Source: UBA5109 sp964606735 (GTDB taxonomy: Bacteria > Pseudomonadota > Gammaproteobacteria > Pseudomonadales > Pseudohongiellaceae). Taken from it: DNA of 28,352 bases. The stretch spans positions 1 through 28,352 of the forward strand of contig CAZSHI010000031.1 in NCBI GenBank assembly GCA_964606735.1, given 5' to 3'. The notes under the pieces were generated by a model. That model was not told the DNA's origin. It did not search any database and was given only the letters and a program-made list of their open reading frames with translations. This document shows positions 15,320 through 23,927 of the stretch, piece after piece. Positions within the stretch are counted from its first letter, which is position 1, and each line of letters begins with the position of its first letter. Both the position numbers and the translations under genes were made by a program.

Positions 15320-15341
15320 AACCCGCGTAAGCGGGTTTTTT
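15320..15341 (+). terminator. Intrinsic terminator after tandem copy 2
   Basis: AACCCGC-GTAA-GCGGGTT followed by TTTT (15320-15341). Core and following bases (TGGGC, then ACAAGCCATG) resemble those after copy 1, so the terminator was probably duplicated with the gene. Confidence 0.85.
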
Positions 15342-15459
15342 GTGGGCACGATATAGACAAGCCATGCTTGGCAATACACCATAGCATGCACGACTGATAG
15401 CATTCAGTTGCCTTTGTTGATCGCTACAAAAACTTTAGCCTGGAGTGCTTGAGCAAGCA

Positions 15460-17556
15460 ATGCCATACAGAATTCTTTCGCCAACGGCGATACTGGGCTA
15501 TGGCTTCCCTGAAGCCTCCTTTAACAAAGCCATGGGTCTGGATATTGACCTCATCGCTGTCGATGCCGGTTCCATGGATGCGGGGCCATACTATCTTGGT
15601 TCAGGGGCCCAATATGTCGGTAGGGCAGCTCTGCAAAGGGATTTGACACTGATTGTGCAGGGGGCCTTACAGCAACAGTGTCCTCTGGTTGTGGGCAGCG
15701 CCGGTTTTTCCGGTGCCTCCCCGGCATTGGACGAAGTACTTGAGATCATACAGGCGATTCTGCAGCAAGCGGATGCGGACGAGACCAAGCTTGCCGTGAT
15801 TGACAGCGATATTCCCGCTTCGCTGATAGAGCCTATACTGCCGCAACTGGAAGCGCTGGGCCGCATGCCTGCATTGACAGCGGAGGAGCTCAGCAAGAGC
15901 AGGATGGTTGGGCAGATGGGTATCGAGCCCATCATTGCCGCGCTGGATGCCGGCGCACAGTTTGTCGTGTGTGGTCGAGCCTATGATCCAGCAGTGTTTG
16001 CAGCAGACCCCGTTCGTAAGGGGTACCCGATTGGTCCTGCTCTGCATGCAGCGAAAATTCTGGAGTGCGGGGCGATTGCCTGTGAACCGGGCTCAGGGAG
16101 TGATTGTTTGATTGCCGAACTGTATCTGGATGGTCGGGCCGAGTTTTTTGCGCCTAATCAAGACAGGCGGGCTAGCCTTAATTCCATTGCAGCCCATACC
16201 CTCTACGAAAAATCCCGGCCGGATATTTTCCACCTGCCAGGAGGTGTGCTGGATATCAGGCAAACCCGTTTTTATGAAGTGGATGAGCACAAAGCCGGAT
16301 TCTCAGGCAGTATTTTTCATCCCATGCCCTACAGCATCAAGATTGAAGGTAGTATGCCTTCAGGCTATCGCTGTCTGTCCATTGCTTTTGCTAAATCGTC
16401 AGATATCGATGAAGAAGGCGTTTTGGTTTACGGCAAAAATGGGGTGGAAGCGAATCCGCCATCGGGAGCTCTGCAAGAAGTCGGTATACTCTGTGAAGTA
16501 AAGGGCAGGGACAAGCAGCAGACAAAAGATACCCTGGCATTTGTGCGCTCCAGTCTCTTGCATTACGGTTATCCAGGGCGGCTTTCCACAGCTGGCAATC
16601 TGGCTTTTCCGTTTTCTCCCAGTGACTTTGTATTGCCTGATGGCGAAGAGGGCTTTTGTGCTGTTTTTGTGGCAGGCAGCAGGGATCCTTTTTTTCAGCA
16701 AAACCTGCAGCAATGTTTACAGATGGTACGAAAGACGCTGAAAAACCAGCATCCGCAGCTGGCACAAAACACCCGTGTCGAATTTTACCTGGCTGATAAG
16801 GACAAGCCGCTGATGATTATTGAAAGTCTGGCTGCGCAGCCTGAAGAAGCATCGCGAGCAAACCGGCGTTGCCTGCAGGACATCACTGCCACACTGGATA
16901 GCGACAAGCCTCTTTATAGCGTTATAGAGGCAGGCATCACTTATCAGTGGTCAGTGCATCATCTCTTGAAAGATGCAGACATCATTCGAGGGCTGTTTCC
17001 CATCAAGATATTCCAGCTGCTGGGAAATAGCTGGCGTTTGGTTGAGCAAATAAGAAGCCGTTATGAGCAACAATTTCAGGTGGAAGAGGCGGCGGGTGAA
17101 CTTTTTTTTGAGAGGGATGCGGACTTACCAGGCCCTGCTGCCGTTCAGGCAGAACAATCTACCGCCTTAAGTGAACTGGTGAGTGTAGTGCGGAGTAAGA
17201 ATGCCGGTATTAACGAGCTAACTTTTGATATTCTGTTTAAAACAGAAAATGCTTATCAGCTGGCGCTGGCTTCAGGGCTGTTCTCTCGGCAATCGCTGGC
17301 CAGTTTGTTTGAAATACCAGCAAGCGATGTGCTTGGTAGCTATACTTATGAGCCTGTCAAAGCCATCAAGTTTACGCTTGCCAGACCACTGGTCTCGGGT
17401 ACCCAGGGAGAACGGGATGTCTTTGGTGCCCAACAGCATAGCCGCTTGTTGAGCCTGCAGATTCCTCTAAATTCAGCAGATGAAGCCAGACAGATGCAGC
17501 CTTCATCAGGTATGTATTGTTCCGACTGTTTGATTGCTTGTGTCGACAGAAGTTAA
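15460..17556 (+). CDS. AtuA-like (DUF1446) protein fused to a DUF4387 domain
   Basis: 698 residues from ATG 15460; a GTG at 15445 is the alternative, and neither has an ideal ribosome binding site. Residues about 5-460 fit the acyclic terpene utilisation AtuA family (DUF1446), with IDLIAVDAGSMDAGPYYLG, VGSAGFSGASP, VVCGRAYDPAVFAA and HLPGGVLDIRQTRF. The C-terminal 110 residues match DUF4387: SVVRSKNAGINELTFDILF, AIKFTLARPLVSG and GERDVFGAQQHSRLL. In many genomes these two domains are separate adjacent genes; here they are one chain. AtuA was named from Pseudomonas citronellol/geraniol catabolism, but its reaction is not established. No other atu or liu gene is in the window, so the substrate here is unknown. 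Cytoplasmic, no signal peptide. Confidence 0.8.
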   Translation: MPYRILSPTAILGYGFPEASFNKAMGLDIDLIAVDAGSMDAGPYYLGSGAQYVGRAALQRDLTLIVQGALQQQCPLVVGSAGFSGASPALDEVLEIIQAILQQADADETKLAVIDSDIPASLIEPILPQLEALGRMPALTAEELSKSRMVGQMGIEPIIAALDAGAQFVVCGRAYDPAVFAADPVRKGYPIGPALHAAKILECGAIACEPGSGSDCLIAELYLDGRAEFFAPNQDRRASLNSIAAHTLYEKSRPDIFHLPGGVLDIRQTRFYEVDEHKAGFSGSIFHPMPYSIKIEGSMPSGYRCLSIAFAKSSDIDEEGVLVYGKNGVEANPPSGALQEVGILCEVKGRDKQQTKDTLAFVRSSLLHYGYPGRLSTAGNLAFPFSPSDFVLPDGEEGFCAVFVAGSRDPFFQQNLQQCLQMVRKTLKNQHPQLAQNTRVEFYLADKDKPLMIIESLAAQPEEASRANRRCLQDITATLDSDKPLYSVIEAGITYQWSVHHLLKDADIIRGLFPIKIFQLLGNSWRLVEQIRSRYEQQFQVEEAAGELFFERDADLPGPAAVQAEQSTALSELVSVVRSKNAGINELTFDILFKTENAYQLALASGLFSRQSLASLFEIPASDVLGSYTYEPVKAIKFTLARPLVSGTQGERDVFGAQQHSRLLSLQIPLNSADEARQMQPSSGMYCSDCLIACVDRS

Positions 17557-17611
17557 GGCGTTAATCTAGCGAGTGTTGGAGCAAGCAGCAAAAGCTGAGA
17601 AAAGATAAGCC

Positions 17612-18616
17612 ATGAAAAACCTAACTATTACATTATTACTGGCCTTGCTTTGCGTATTGAGCACACAGCCTGTTCTTGCTCAGCCAGGTAGTGGTCCCTT
17701 TACATTGACAGAACTTGGTGATGGCCTGTACCAGGTAAACAGCGGGCCTGCCGTATCACCGGTGTCGGTGTTTCTGGTCACTGATGAAGGCATTCTGATT
17801 GTCGATCCACCCAACCCTGCCACAGCAGAATGGATCAAAAACGAGCTGGAGCAGCGTTTTCCGAATCAGCCGGTGGTCTATGTGGTACAAAGTCATTACC
17901 ACTGGGACCACATTCGCGGTGCCGAACTGTTTTCGGAAACGGCCACTTTTATCAGTCACCGTAATATGCCGGCCAATCTTGAGGCGAGTATTCAGGCTGC
18001 GCCACCACCGGGCAATACACGTGACCAGGATCTGGATAACCGCCTGTCACGGGAAGAAGCCCAAACTGGAACCCTGGCCAATTTTGATGCCCTGGACAGC
18101 AACGCAGATGGCTTTCTCAGCCAGCGTGAACTTGCTCCTGCCGTGAGGCCGGATATTGTTTTTTCCGATCAGATGGAGATCAACCTGGGAGGCAAGCAGG
18201 TCAGCCTCTTATGGTCCCAGAACAGGCACACCAATGACTTGGTCGATGTCTATTTTCCGGATCACAAGGTGCTGTTTGCTACCGACTATATCTGGATCAA
18301 TCGCATGTGTTGCAATTTCCAGTTTGATGAAAGACCCATGAGTACCTGGATCAATTCCATACGCAGGCTGGAAAACCTCGATTTTGATATGTTGGTTAAC
18401 AGTCATTTCGAGTCAGGTAGCAAGGCAGACCTGATCGCGTTTCGGCGCTGGCTGGAAGACCTGCAATATGCCGTTTCATCGCGTATGGCCAATGGCATGA
18501 GCCTTGCGGAGATTCAGGCAGATATCAGACTGGAAGCCTACAGCGATTGGGTAGGCTATGAAAATCAGCTGGATGGCATGATTGCATCGGCTTATGGCAG
18601 TCTCTTACTGGAGTAG
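17612..18616 (+). CDS. Secreted metallo-beta-lactamase-fold hydrolase with a paired EF-hand insert
   Basis: 334 residues with signal peptide (cleavage after VLA at 23). The zinc site is complete: HYHWDH (His95, His97, Asp99, His100), His206, Asp225 (FATDY) and His265 (NSHFE). Between the HxHxDH motif and His206 lies an insert with two 12-residue loops of EF-hand type: 138-149 (Asp138, Asp140, Asp142, Leu145, Glu149) and 162-173 (Asp162, Asn164, Asp166-Gly, Glu173), joined by a short helix. Calcium binding by the insert is inferred. The reaction is unknown. It is a single gene, 55 bp after the AtuA fusion and separated by 224 bp from the next operon. Confidence 0.85.
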   Translation: MKNLTITLLLALLCVLSTQPVLAQPGSGPFTLTELGDGLYQVNSGPAVSPVSVFLVTDEGILIVDPPNPATAEWIKNELEQRFPNQPVVYVVQSHYHWDHIRGAELFSETATFISHRNMPANLEASIQAAPPPGNTRDQDLDNRLSREEAQTGTLANFDALDSNADGFLSQRELAPAVRPDIVFSDQMEINLGGKQVSLLWSQNRHTNDLVDVYFPDHKVLFATDYIWINRMCCNFQFDERPMSTWINSIRRLENLDFDMLVNSHFESGSKADLIAFRRWLEDLQYAVSSRMANGMSLAEIQADIRLEAYSDWVGYENQLDGMIASAYGSLLLE

Positions 18617-18840
18617 GCGGGTATTATTATGCCCGCTATTTCCCGCTGATGGACAGCTCGAAAATTTAGCCCGGTGCTAATGTTAATTGTTGAGGAAAAA
18701 TTAACGAATATTTTCCGTAAAACATCTTAATTTACTCCTGGTGAAAAGTATAAGATGGCTGGAGCAAATAAAAATAATAAAGCCATATCGCATATTCACG
18801 AGGCTTCCGGTATCGGCAAACAAACTCTTGGGGGAACAAC
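18617..18840 (+). other. Promoter-containing spacer before the four-gene secreted operon
   Basis: 224 A/T-rich bases with no gene. They contain an inverted repeat GTTAAT (18682-18687)/ATTAAC (18700-18705) with a 12-base spacer, which could be a regulator site. No confident -35/-10 pair is visible. The ribosome binding site GGGGGA is at 18830-18835. Confidence 0.35.
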
Positions 18841-19908
18841 ATGAAACACTACACAGCTGCTCATCCTTGCATCATTTTTGTATTTTCATTCCTATTACTG
18901 TTGCCGTGTTCTTTGCCCGCTGCTGCCCAGCAGGCTGGAGGCTCAATCTTTGGTAATTTTATTGATCCCAATGGCGAAATTGTCGAGCGGCTGAATACGC
19001 CGGTATTTTTAACCAACAGTGAAACGGGTGAAGAATTTACGGCTGATATGTCCACTGTCGGCCAATATTCCCTGAGTAATTTACCTGCAGGAAACTATGA
19101 GTTGTATTTTCCATCCGGTTGCTGCATGTACCGCCCCTATACGGAAGAAAACGTCAGCATTGCCCCCGGAGAAACCCTGCAATTCGACCTGAACCTGGAG
19201 TGGGGCATCAACCTGGGCACCATCGGTGATGATCCTGGCATGCTGAGTAATGACATGCGCGCACGGGCGGGTGATCTAACAGGCTTGCCAACGCCGAGAC
19301 GGCCCGACGGCAAACCCGATTTGTCCGGTATCTGGTACAACATCCTCGATCAACGCAATAACCGAGCTCCCAGGATGCAGCCCTGGGCACAGGAAATGGA
19401 TGATTTGCTGGACGAGTTGAATGCACAGGGGCCGGCATCCTACTGCCTGCCGCAAAGTGCCATATTTACCACTTTGCCGTTCCCCTACAAGTTTATCCAG
19501 ACCGACGAACTCATCATTCAGCTGGTCGAGTTTGCCACGCCTGGTTTTCGTCAGATTTTCATGGATGGCCGGGAACTGCCGGAAATCTGGAACCCTGCCT
19601 GGCTGGGACATTCGACCGCGGTTTGGGATGGCGACACGCTGGTGGTGACCACCAATGGTTTTAATGAGATCACGCCCGGTTTTGGCGTACATACTGACCA
19701 GCTGGTGGTTACCGAGCGGTTCACCCGGACGAACTATGGGACCCTGATGATAGAGATTAGCGCAGAGGATCCGGAAGCTTTCGAAGAGCCCTATACGCGC
19801 TACTATGAGGCTGGACTGACACCGACCGAAGAAATTCTGGAGTTTGTTTGTGCCGAAGGTTTTTCTGAAGCTCTGTATGATCAGGAACCCTGGCGAGGAC
19901 GGCCCTAA
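18841..19908 (+). CDS. Secreted protein with carboxypeptidase-regulatory-like domain, operon member 1
   Basis: 355 residues, signal peptide ending PAAAQ near 30. Residues about 33-120 form a carboxypeptidase-regulatory-like (transthyretin-type) beta domain: FGNFIDPNGE, GQYSLSNLPAGNYELYFPSG. The rest (about 155-355) begins RRPDGKPDLSGIWYN and contains FRQIFMDGRELPEIWNPAWLGHSTAVWDGDTLVVTTNGFNE in two blocks, then ERFTRTNYGTLMIEISAEDPEAFEEPY. That second part belongs to an uncharacterised secreted family that recurs in the next gene and, in more diverged form, in the last gene of this operon. No catalytic residues are recognisable. Confidence 0.65.
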   Translation: MKHYTAAHPCIIFVFSFLLLLPCSLPAAAQQAGGSIFGNFIDPNGEIVERLNTPVFLTNSETGEEFTADMSTVGQYSLSNLPAGNYELYFPSGCCMYRPYTEENVSIAPGETLQFDLNLEWGINLGTIGDDPGMLSNDMRARAGDLTGLPTPRRPDGKPDLSGIWYNILDQRNNRAPRMQPWAQEMDDLLDELNAQGPASYCLPQSAIFTTLPFPYKFIQTDELIIQLVEFATPGFRQIFMDGRELPEIWNPAWLGHSTAVWDGDTLVVTTNGFNEITPGFGVHTDQLVVTERFTRTNYGTLMIEISAEDPEAFEEPYTRYYEAGLTPTEEILEFVCAEGFSEALYDQEPWRGRP

Positions 19909-19960
19909 GAGAGTATAAGATGGAAACCATTCTAGACCCGATGAACAAGCGAGGTTGCCG

Positions 19961-20833
19961 ATGACACCAACCAATCAAACCAAGTCCCTGGTGCTGCTCC
20001 TGCTAAGCACACTTTTTATCAGTAGCACGGCGCTGGCCCAGGTTAATCTGCAGGGTGTCTGGCGTGCCACTTACGCAGAGGATCAGGCTGACCGAATTCC
20101 TGGCCCTGAAATTGCCGATTTCGTCGGGCTGCCGGTGAATGCTGCCAACCGCGTGCGTGCCTTGAGCTGGGACGCATCCCTGCTGACCCTGCCGGAGTAT
20201 CAGTGTCGGGTGCACCCGTCGGACTATGCCAACCAGTTTAATAACATCCGCATCTGGGAAGAACGCAACCTTATCACGGAAGAATTGATTGCCATTCACC
20301 TGAAGCATGCTGTCTGGGAAACCCACCGGGTAATCTGGATGGATGGCCGTGAGCATCCAACGGAATATGCGGAACATACCTCCATGGGATTTTCTACCGG
20401 TCGCTGGGATGGTCATATCCTGACGGTCAAAACGACACACCTGACCGAAGGCTGGTTACGCCGTAACGGTGTCGCCCGTAGCGACATGGCAACAGTGACC
20501 GAGCATTTTATCCGCAATGAGGACATTCTCAGCTGGACAGTGCGGGTGGTCGATCCGGTCTACCTGGAAGAGCCTTTTGTACGTAATCGGGACTACTATT
20601 ATTCAACAGATATCCAGATTCCACCGTATCCCTGTGAAAGCGTGACAGAAGTTGAACGCGAGCGTGGCGAGATTCCGCACTACCTGCCAGGATTGAATCC
20701 CTTACTGACCGAGTTTTCTGAATACAACGATATTCCATTTGAAGCGGCCATGGGCGGCGCCGCAAGCATGTATCCAGAGTACATGGAGGCGCTGGAAGCC
20801 ATGTTGGAAGCACAAGGAGGGAATGCACGATGA
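19961..20833 (+). CDS. Secreted protein of the same unnamed family, operon member 2
   Basis: 291 residues from ATG 19961, chosen because GAGG at 19951-19954 is 6 bp upstream; a TTG at 19955 would be too close. Signal peptide ends ALAQ near 27. Family features are VNLQGVW near the mature start, HRVIWMDGREHPTEYAEHTSMGFSTGRWDGHILTVKTTHL in two blocks, GWLRRNGVARS, and DPVYLEEPFVRNRDYYY, parallel to gene 18841-19908 but without the regulatory-like domain. The last four bases overlap the start of the metallo-beta-lactamase-fold gene (ATGA), so translation is coupled. Function unknown. Confidence 0.65.
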   Translation: MTPTNQTKSLVLLLLSTLFISSTALAQVNLQGVWRATYAEDQADRIPGPEIADFVGLPVNAANRVRALSWDASLLTLPEYQCRVHPSDYANQFNNIRIWEERNLITEELIAIHLKHAVWETHRVIWMDGREHPTEYAEHTSMGFSTGRWDGHILTVKTTHLTEGWLRRNGVARSDMATVTEHFIRNEDILSWTVRVVDPVYLEEPFVRNRDYYYSTDIQIPPYPCESVTEVERERGEIPHYLPGLNPLLTEFSEYNDIPFEAAMGGAASMYPEYMEALEAMLEAQGGNAR

Positions 20834-21792
20834 ACAGGCAATTGAGCAGGGTCTACTTACTGTGGCTGACAGTATTCCTGAGCACGCTTGCCAGCGCACA
20901 GCCCAATTTTGACGAGGTTGAAGTCAGGGTGCTGCAGGTCCGTGAAAATATTTACATGCTGGTCGGCGCCGGGGGAAATATCACCCTGCAGACCGGGCCA
21001 GATGGTGTTTTGGTGGTGGATACCCAGTATGCCGGCATGTCAGATAAAATCCTGGCCGCTATCGAGGAGATTTCCGGTGGCAGCATAATTCGCTATGTCA
21101 TCAACACCCACTTTCACGGCGATCACGTCGGTGGCAATGTCAATATTGCTTCTGCTGGAGCCACGGTGAGCGGCGGCAATATGCGCAGGGATGTCAGCGG
21201 TGAAAGTGCGGCGATTATTGCCCACGAAAACGTGCTGCTGCGCCTGGCCTCAGATGGCGGTGATCTGCCCTTTGCAGGCTGGCCTACCAGCCCCTATATC
21301 CAAGGCAGAAAAGATCTGTATTTCAACGGGGAGGGTATCCGTATTCAACATCAGCCGGATGCCCACACAGACGGCGACAGCACGGTGCATTTCAGACAGT
21401 CAAATGTTGTTGCGGTGGGTGATGTCTATCGAACCGACGAATATCCCTTTATCGATATGGCAGCAGGCGGCAGCATACAGGGCGTCATTGCGGCGGCCAA
21501 TAACATTCTGGAAATGATCATTCCGGTCTACGGTCAGGATGGTGGGACACTGGTTATTCCAGGTCACGGCCGACTGAGCAATATGACCGATGTGGTTGCC
21601 TGGCGTGAGATGCTGACCATCATCCGGGATCGCATCCAGTATATGATCGATCAGGGTATGTCGCTGGACCAAGTACTCGCTGCTGCCCCGACTCGTGATT
21701 ACGATCCGCGCTGGGGTTCTGAGCGGGGGACACCGCGTTTTGTGGAGGCGGTTTACCGTACTCTGAGTGATCAGGAGGGAGCGCAACAATGA
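20830..21792 (+). CDS. Secreted metallo-beta-lactamase-fold hydrolase, operon member 3
   Basis: 320 residues, signal peptide ending ASAQ near 24. Zinc ligands: HFHGDH (His94, His96, Asp98, His99), His179 (PDAHTDGDS), Asp198 (VGDVY) and His246 (IPGHG). This is the common secreted MBL-fold form and lacks the EF-hand insert of the enzyme at 17612-18616. It overlaps its neighbours on both sides by four bases (ATGA), so its product is likely made in step with theirs. Whether it is a lactamase, lactonase or other hydrolase cannot be told from sequence. Confidence 0.88.
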   Translation: MNRQLSRVYLLWLTVFLSTLASAQPNFDEVEVRVLQVRENIYMLVGAGGNITLQTGPDGVLVVDTQYAGMSDKILAAIEEISGGSIIRYVINTHFHGDHVGGNVNIASAGATVSGGNMRRDVSGESAAIIAHENVLLRLASDGGDLPFAGWPTSPYIQGRKDLYFNGEGIRIQHQPDAHTDGDSTVHFRQSNVVAVGDVYRTDEYPFIDMAAGGSIQGVIAAANNILEMIIPVYGQDGGTLVIPGHGRLSNMTDVVAWREMLTIIRDRIQYMIDQGMSLDQVLAAAPTRDYDPRWGSERGTPRFVEAVYRTLSDQEGAQQ

Positions 21793-22580
21793 TAACTTTT
21801 CATAAAGCTGCACGTTGTATACAAGGGCTGCTGGCACTCTTCATGATGACAGCTTCACTGTCTGTGTCCGCACAAGATGCAGTTGGAGGCAATGCTCGTC
21901 AGGCCTTTCCTCAGGATATTGAAGGTTACTGGGTATCACTGGTAACCGAGGACTGGCGTTACCGGATGATGAGTGCACCAGCAGGTGATTTTGAGGGCAT
22001 CAACCTGACCCAGCCGGGCAGGGATCTGGCAGAAGCCTGGGATCCACAAGCCGATGCTGCTGCAGGAGAAGCCTGTCGTGCTTACGGTGCCGGTGGAGCC
22101 ATGCGCTACCCGACCCGTCTCCATATCAGCTGGGCTGAGGATAATGTTCTGCAAATTGACACCGATAAGGGGCAGCAGACCCGCCTGCTGAAATTCGGGG
22201 CTGCTCAGGATAATGAAGGTGCTGGTTCCTGGCAGGGTGTATCTCAGGCGACATTGAATCTTTATGGTCCTGCAGGGGCACAAAGTGGCCGTATTGATGT
22301 CGTGACCTCTCAGATGCGGCCAGGCTATATCCGGCGCAATGGGGTTCCTTACAGTGCGCAGGCCCTTATCACGGAATATTTCAGCATGGTGACGGAAGAA
22401 GACGGCAGCGAATACCTGATCGTGGTTTCAGAACTGGAAGACCCGGTGTTTTTACAGGCACCGGTATTAAGAAGCACAACTTTCCTCAAAGAAAGCGATG
22501 CCAGTAAGTGGGATCCTTCAGAATGTATTTCAGGCAGGTTGTTGCGTGAGCCCCTTGGGCCGCCCCGCGAAAGATTCTGA
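21789..22580 (+). CDS. Secreted protein related to operon members 1 and 2, operon member 4
   Basis: 263 residues, signal peptide ending VSAQ near 29. FPQDIEGYWVSLVTEDWRYRM follows, then CRAYGAGGAMRYPTRLHISW, RPGYIRRNGVPYSAQALITEYF and a DPVFLQAPVLRSTTF tail that parallels the 'RRNG...TE.F...DPVYLEEP' tail of gene 19961-20833. The relation to members 1 and 2 is visible but distant. It starts inside the stop of the MBL gene (ATGA). Function unknown. The gene converges with the minus-strand gene ending at 22611. Confidence 0.65.
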   Translation: MITFHKAARCIQGLLALFMMTASLSVSAQDAVGGNARQAFPQDIEGYWVSLVTEDWRYRMMSAPAGDFEGINLTQPGRDLAEAWDPQADAAAGEACRAYGAGGAMRYPTRLHISWAEDNVLQIDTDKGQQTRLLKFGAAQDNEGAGSWQGVSQATLNLYGPAGAQSGRIDVVTSQMRPGYIRRNGVPYSAQALITEYFSMVTEEDGSEYLIVVSELEDPVFLQAPVLRSTTFLKESDASKWDPSECISGRLLREPLGPPRERF

Positions 22581-22588
22581 CAGAGCAT

Positions 22589-22608
22589 GCTGCTGATAAA
22601 GCAGCAGC
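22589..22608. terminator. Candidate bidirectional hairpin between convergent genes
   Basis: GCTGCTG-ATAAAG-CAGCAGC lies between the two convergent stop codons, 30 bp apart. There is no strong T-run on either side, so it may be a weak or factor-assisted terminator. Confidence 0.35.
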
Positions 22609-22610
22609 TC

Positions 22611-23045
22611 TCAGGCTCCAGTGGCGGCCGTTTTCCGGTAAATTTTCTGCACCTCGTCCAGTACAAAAATATCGGTTAAGAGGCAGCGTAGATGGCTTGA
22701 AGCATTCAGGTTGTCGATCAACTGTGAACTCAGCGTAGGGGCGTCATATACAATCTTCACCACTGTCAGTGCCGATGCAGCATCAGCTGTCAGTGTACTG
22801 TTAAAAGCCTGAATATTCTCAAAGGTCTGATCACCAGGCTGCATGGCCTGCATAAAGCCTTCCGAAATATGTTCTATACCCCAGATCAGATCCTGCAGGA
22901 AATCCCGGATGGAAGGGCCATCTGCACCGCTACCGGCAGCAGGCTCAGTTTTTCTGCCCTGCGCGGCGTAGGCCAGCATGTATTCATAGGATGCTTCAAC
23001 TTTCTCGATGCAGCTATCTAAAAGGTCGGTTGATGTTTCCGGCAT
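22611..23045 (-). CDS. Helical protein of unknown function downstream of cytochrome b561
   Basis: 144 residues, soluble, no signal peptide, predicted almost wholly alpha-helical (LLDSCIEKVEASYEYMLAYAAQG, SIRDFLQDLIWGIEHISEGFMQAM, SSQLIDNLNASSHLRCLLTDIFVLDEVQKIYRK). I do not recognise the family. It lies 49 bp downstream of the cytochrome b561 gene on the same strand and probably shares its transcript. Its role may concern that cytochrome or the divergent molybdenum hydroxylase. Reading frame and composition look genuine. Confidence 0.6.
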   Translation of the reverse strand: MPETSTDLLDSCIEKVEASYEYMLAYAAQGRKTEPAAGSGADGPSIRDFLQDLIWGIEHISEGFMQAMQPGDQTFENIQAFNSTLTADAASALTVVKIVYDAPTLSSQLIDNLNASSHLRCLLTDIFVLDEVQKIYRKTAATGA

Positions 23046-23094
23046 ATCAATCCTTGGTTAAGTGTAGTGAAGTTGGCTTGGCAGGCGTTTATGA

Positions 23095-23721
23095 TCATTC
23101 GCTGTCGTTTTGCGGCCACAGTTCCGGGTCATGCTTTAGCTCATATTCTTCCCGACTGATCCAGCCCTTGAAGATTGAACGAAGATACATGCGGTTTTCA
23201 GGGCGCACGGCAAAATAGACATGCAGCATAATAGCACTCACAAAACATAAAGCGATCAAGCCGTGAATGAAATAGACGATACCCCAGGTATCGGCATTCA
23301 GCCAGTAAGGGTCTCTTTCCCAAAGCGGCGTATCAATTCTGACCATCATCATCAGACCAGTGACTATGGCTGCCAGGCTCATAATGGCAATGGCCAGATG
23401 CATCGTTTTCTGGGCGCCGGAATATTTGCCTGTTTTTTTATTGCGGGCTGAAAGATCCGTGCGGGAAATGACCATGCTGCTGAGGCTTTTCCAGAAAAGC
23501 GAACGGCAGATATGTACAAGCAGCAATAGGCTTAGGATCAAACCACAGGACCAGTGAATGACAATCAGGCTGGCATTAAAACCGTAAACGGGCAATAAGC
23601 CACTGAACAGCAAAACCATAATGGATACAGCCAGCAACCAGTGAAACAACCTGTCGATTAATTTATGCCGGACTATTTGTGATGAGGCCATTGAGCTGGA
23701 ATACCTGCTACTGAAATTCAC
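23095..23721 (-). CDS. Membrane cytochrome b561-type di-heme protein
   Basis: 208 residues with four TM helices (about 25-45, 50-72, 106-128, 146-170), the layout of the prokaryotic b561/Ni-hydrogenase cytochrome b family. Candidate heme-ligand histidines sit in or near the helices: His27 (RLFHW), His56, His70, His108, His153 (FIHG) and His167 (LHVYF). Such proteins carry electrons between a periplasmic enzyme or cytochrome and quinone. It is transcribed divergently from the molybdenum hydroxylase genes, which fits a role as their quinone-side partner, but this is inference. Confidence 0.85.
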   Translation of the reverse strand: MNFSSRYSSSMASSQIVRHKLIDRLFHWLLAVSIMVLLFSGLLPVYGFNASLIVIHWSCGLILSLLLLVHICRSLFWKSLSSMVISRTDLSARNKKTGKYSGAQKTMHLAIAIMSLAAIVTGLMMMVRIDTPLWERDPYWLNADTWGIVYFIHGLIALCFVSAIMLHVYFAVRPENRMYLRSIFKGWISREEYELKHDPELWPQNDSE

Positions 23722-23862
23722 AGCATAGCAAACCTAAGATCTGACTATGCGGATTCGGGGCTTGCGATTATAGGAAACAGCTCTGGTGCAGGCAAATCAT
23801 AAAAAAAGTAATGCCAATTGCACAGTTGCCGGATTGGTGCGCTGTTTTCAGGTGATACAGAC

Positions 23863-23891
23863 TTGAGACATACCAAAAAGGGAGCTAGTAT
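23863..23891 (+). promoter_or_regulatory. Candidate sigma70 promoter of the molybdenum hydroxylase operon
   Basis: TTGAGA (23863-23868), 17-bp spacer, TAGTAT (23886-23891): five of six and four of six consensus matches. Initiation would be near 23898, which favours the downstream ATG at 23928 as the true start. Confidence 0.5.
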
Positions 23892-23927
23892 CAGGCCTTA
23901 CCCGAACCTATGAAGGATATACAGTTT

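Noticed and set aside
18741..18956. Plus-strand frame overlapping the start of the regulatory-domain gene.
   Set aside because: It runs out of frame through the signal-peptide coding region of a clearly real gene.
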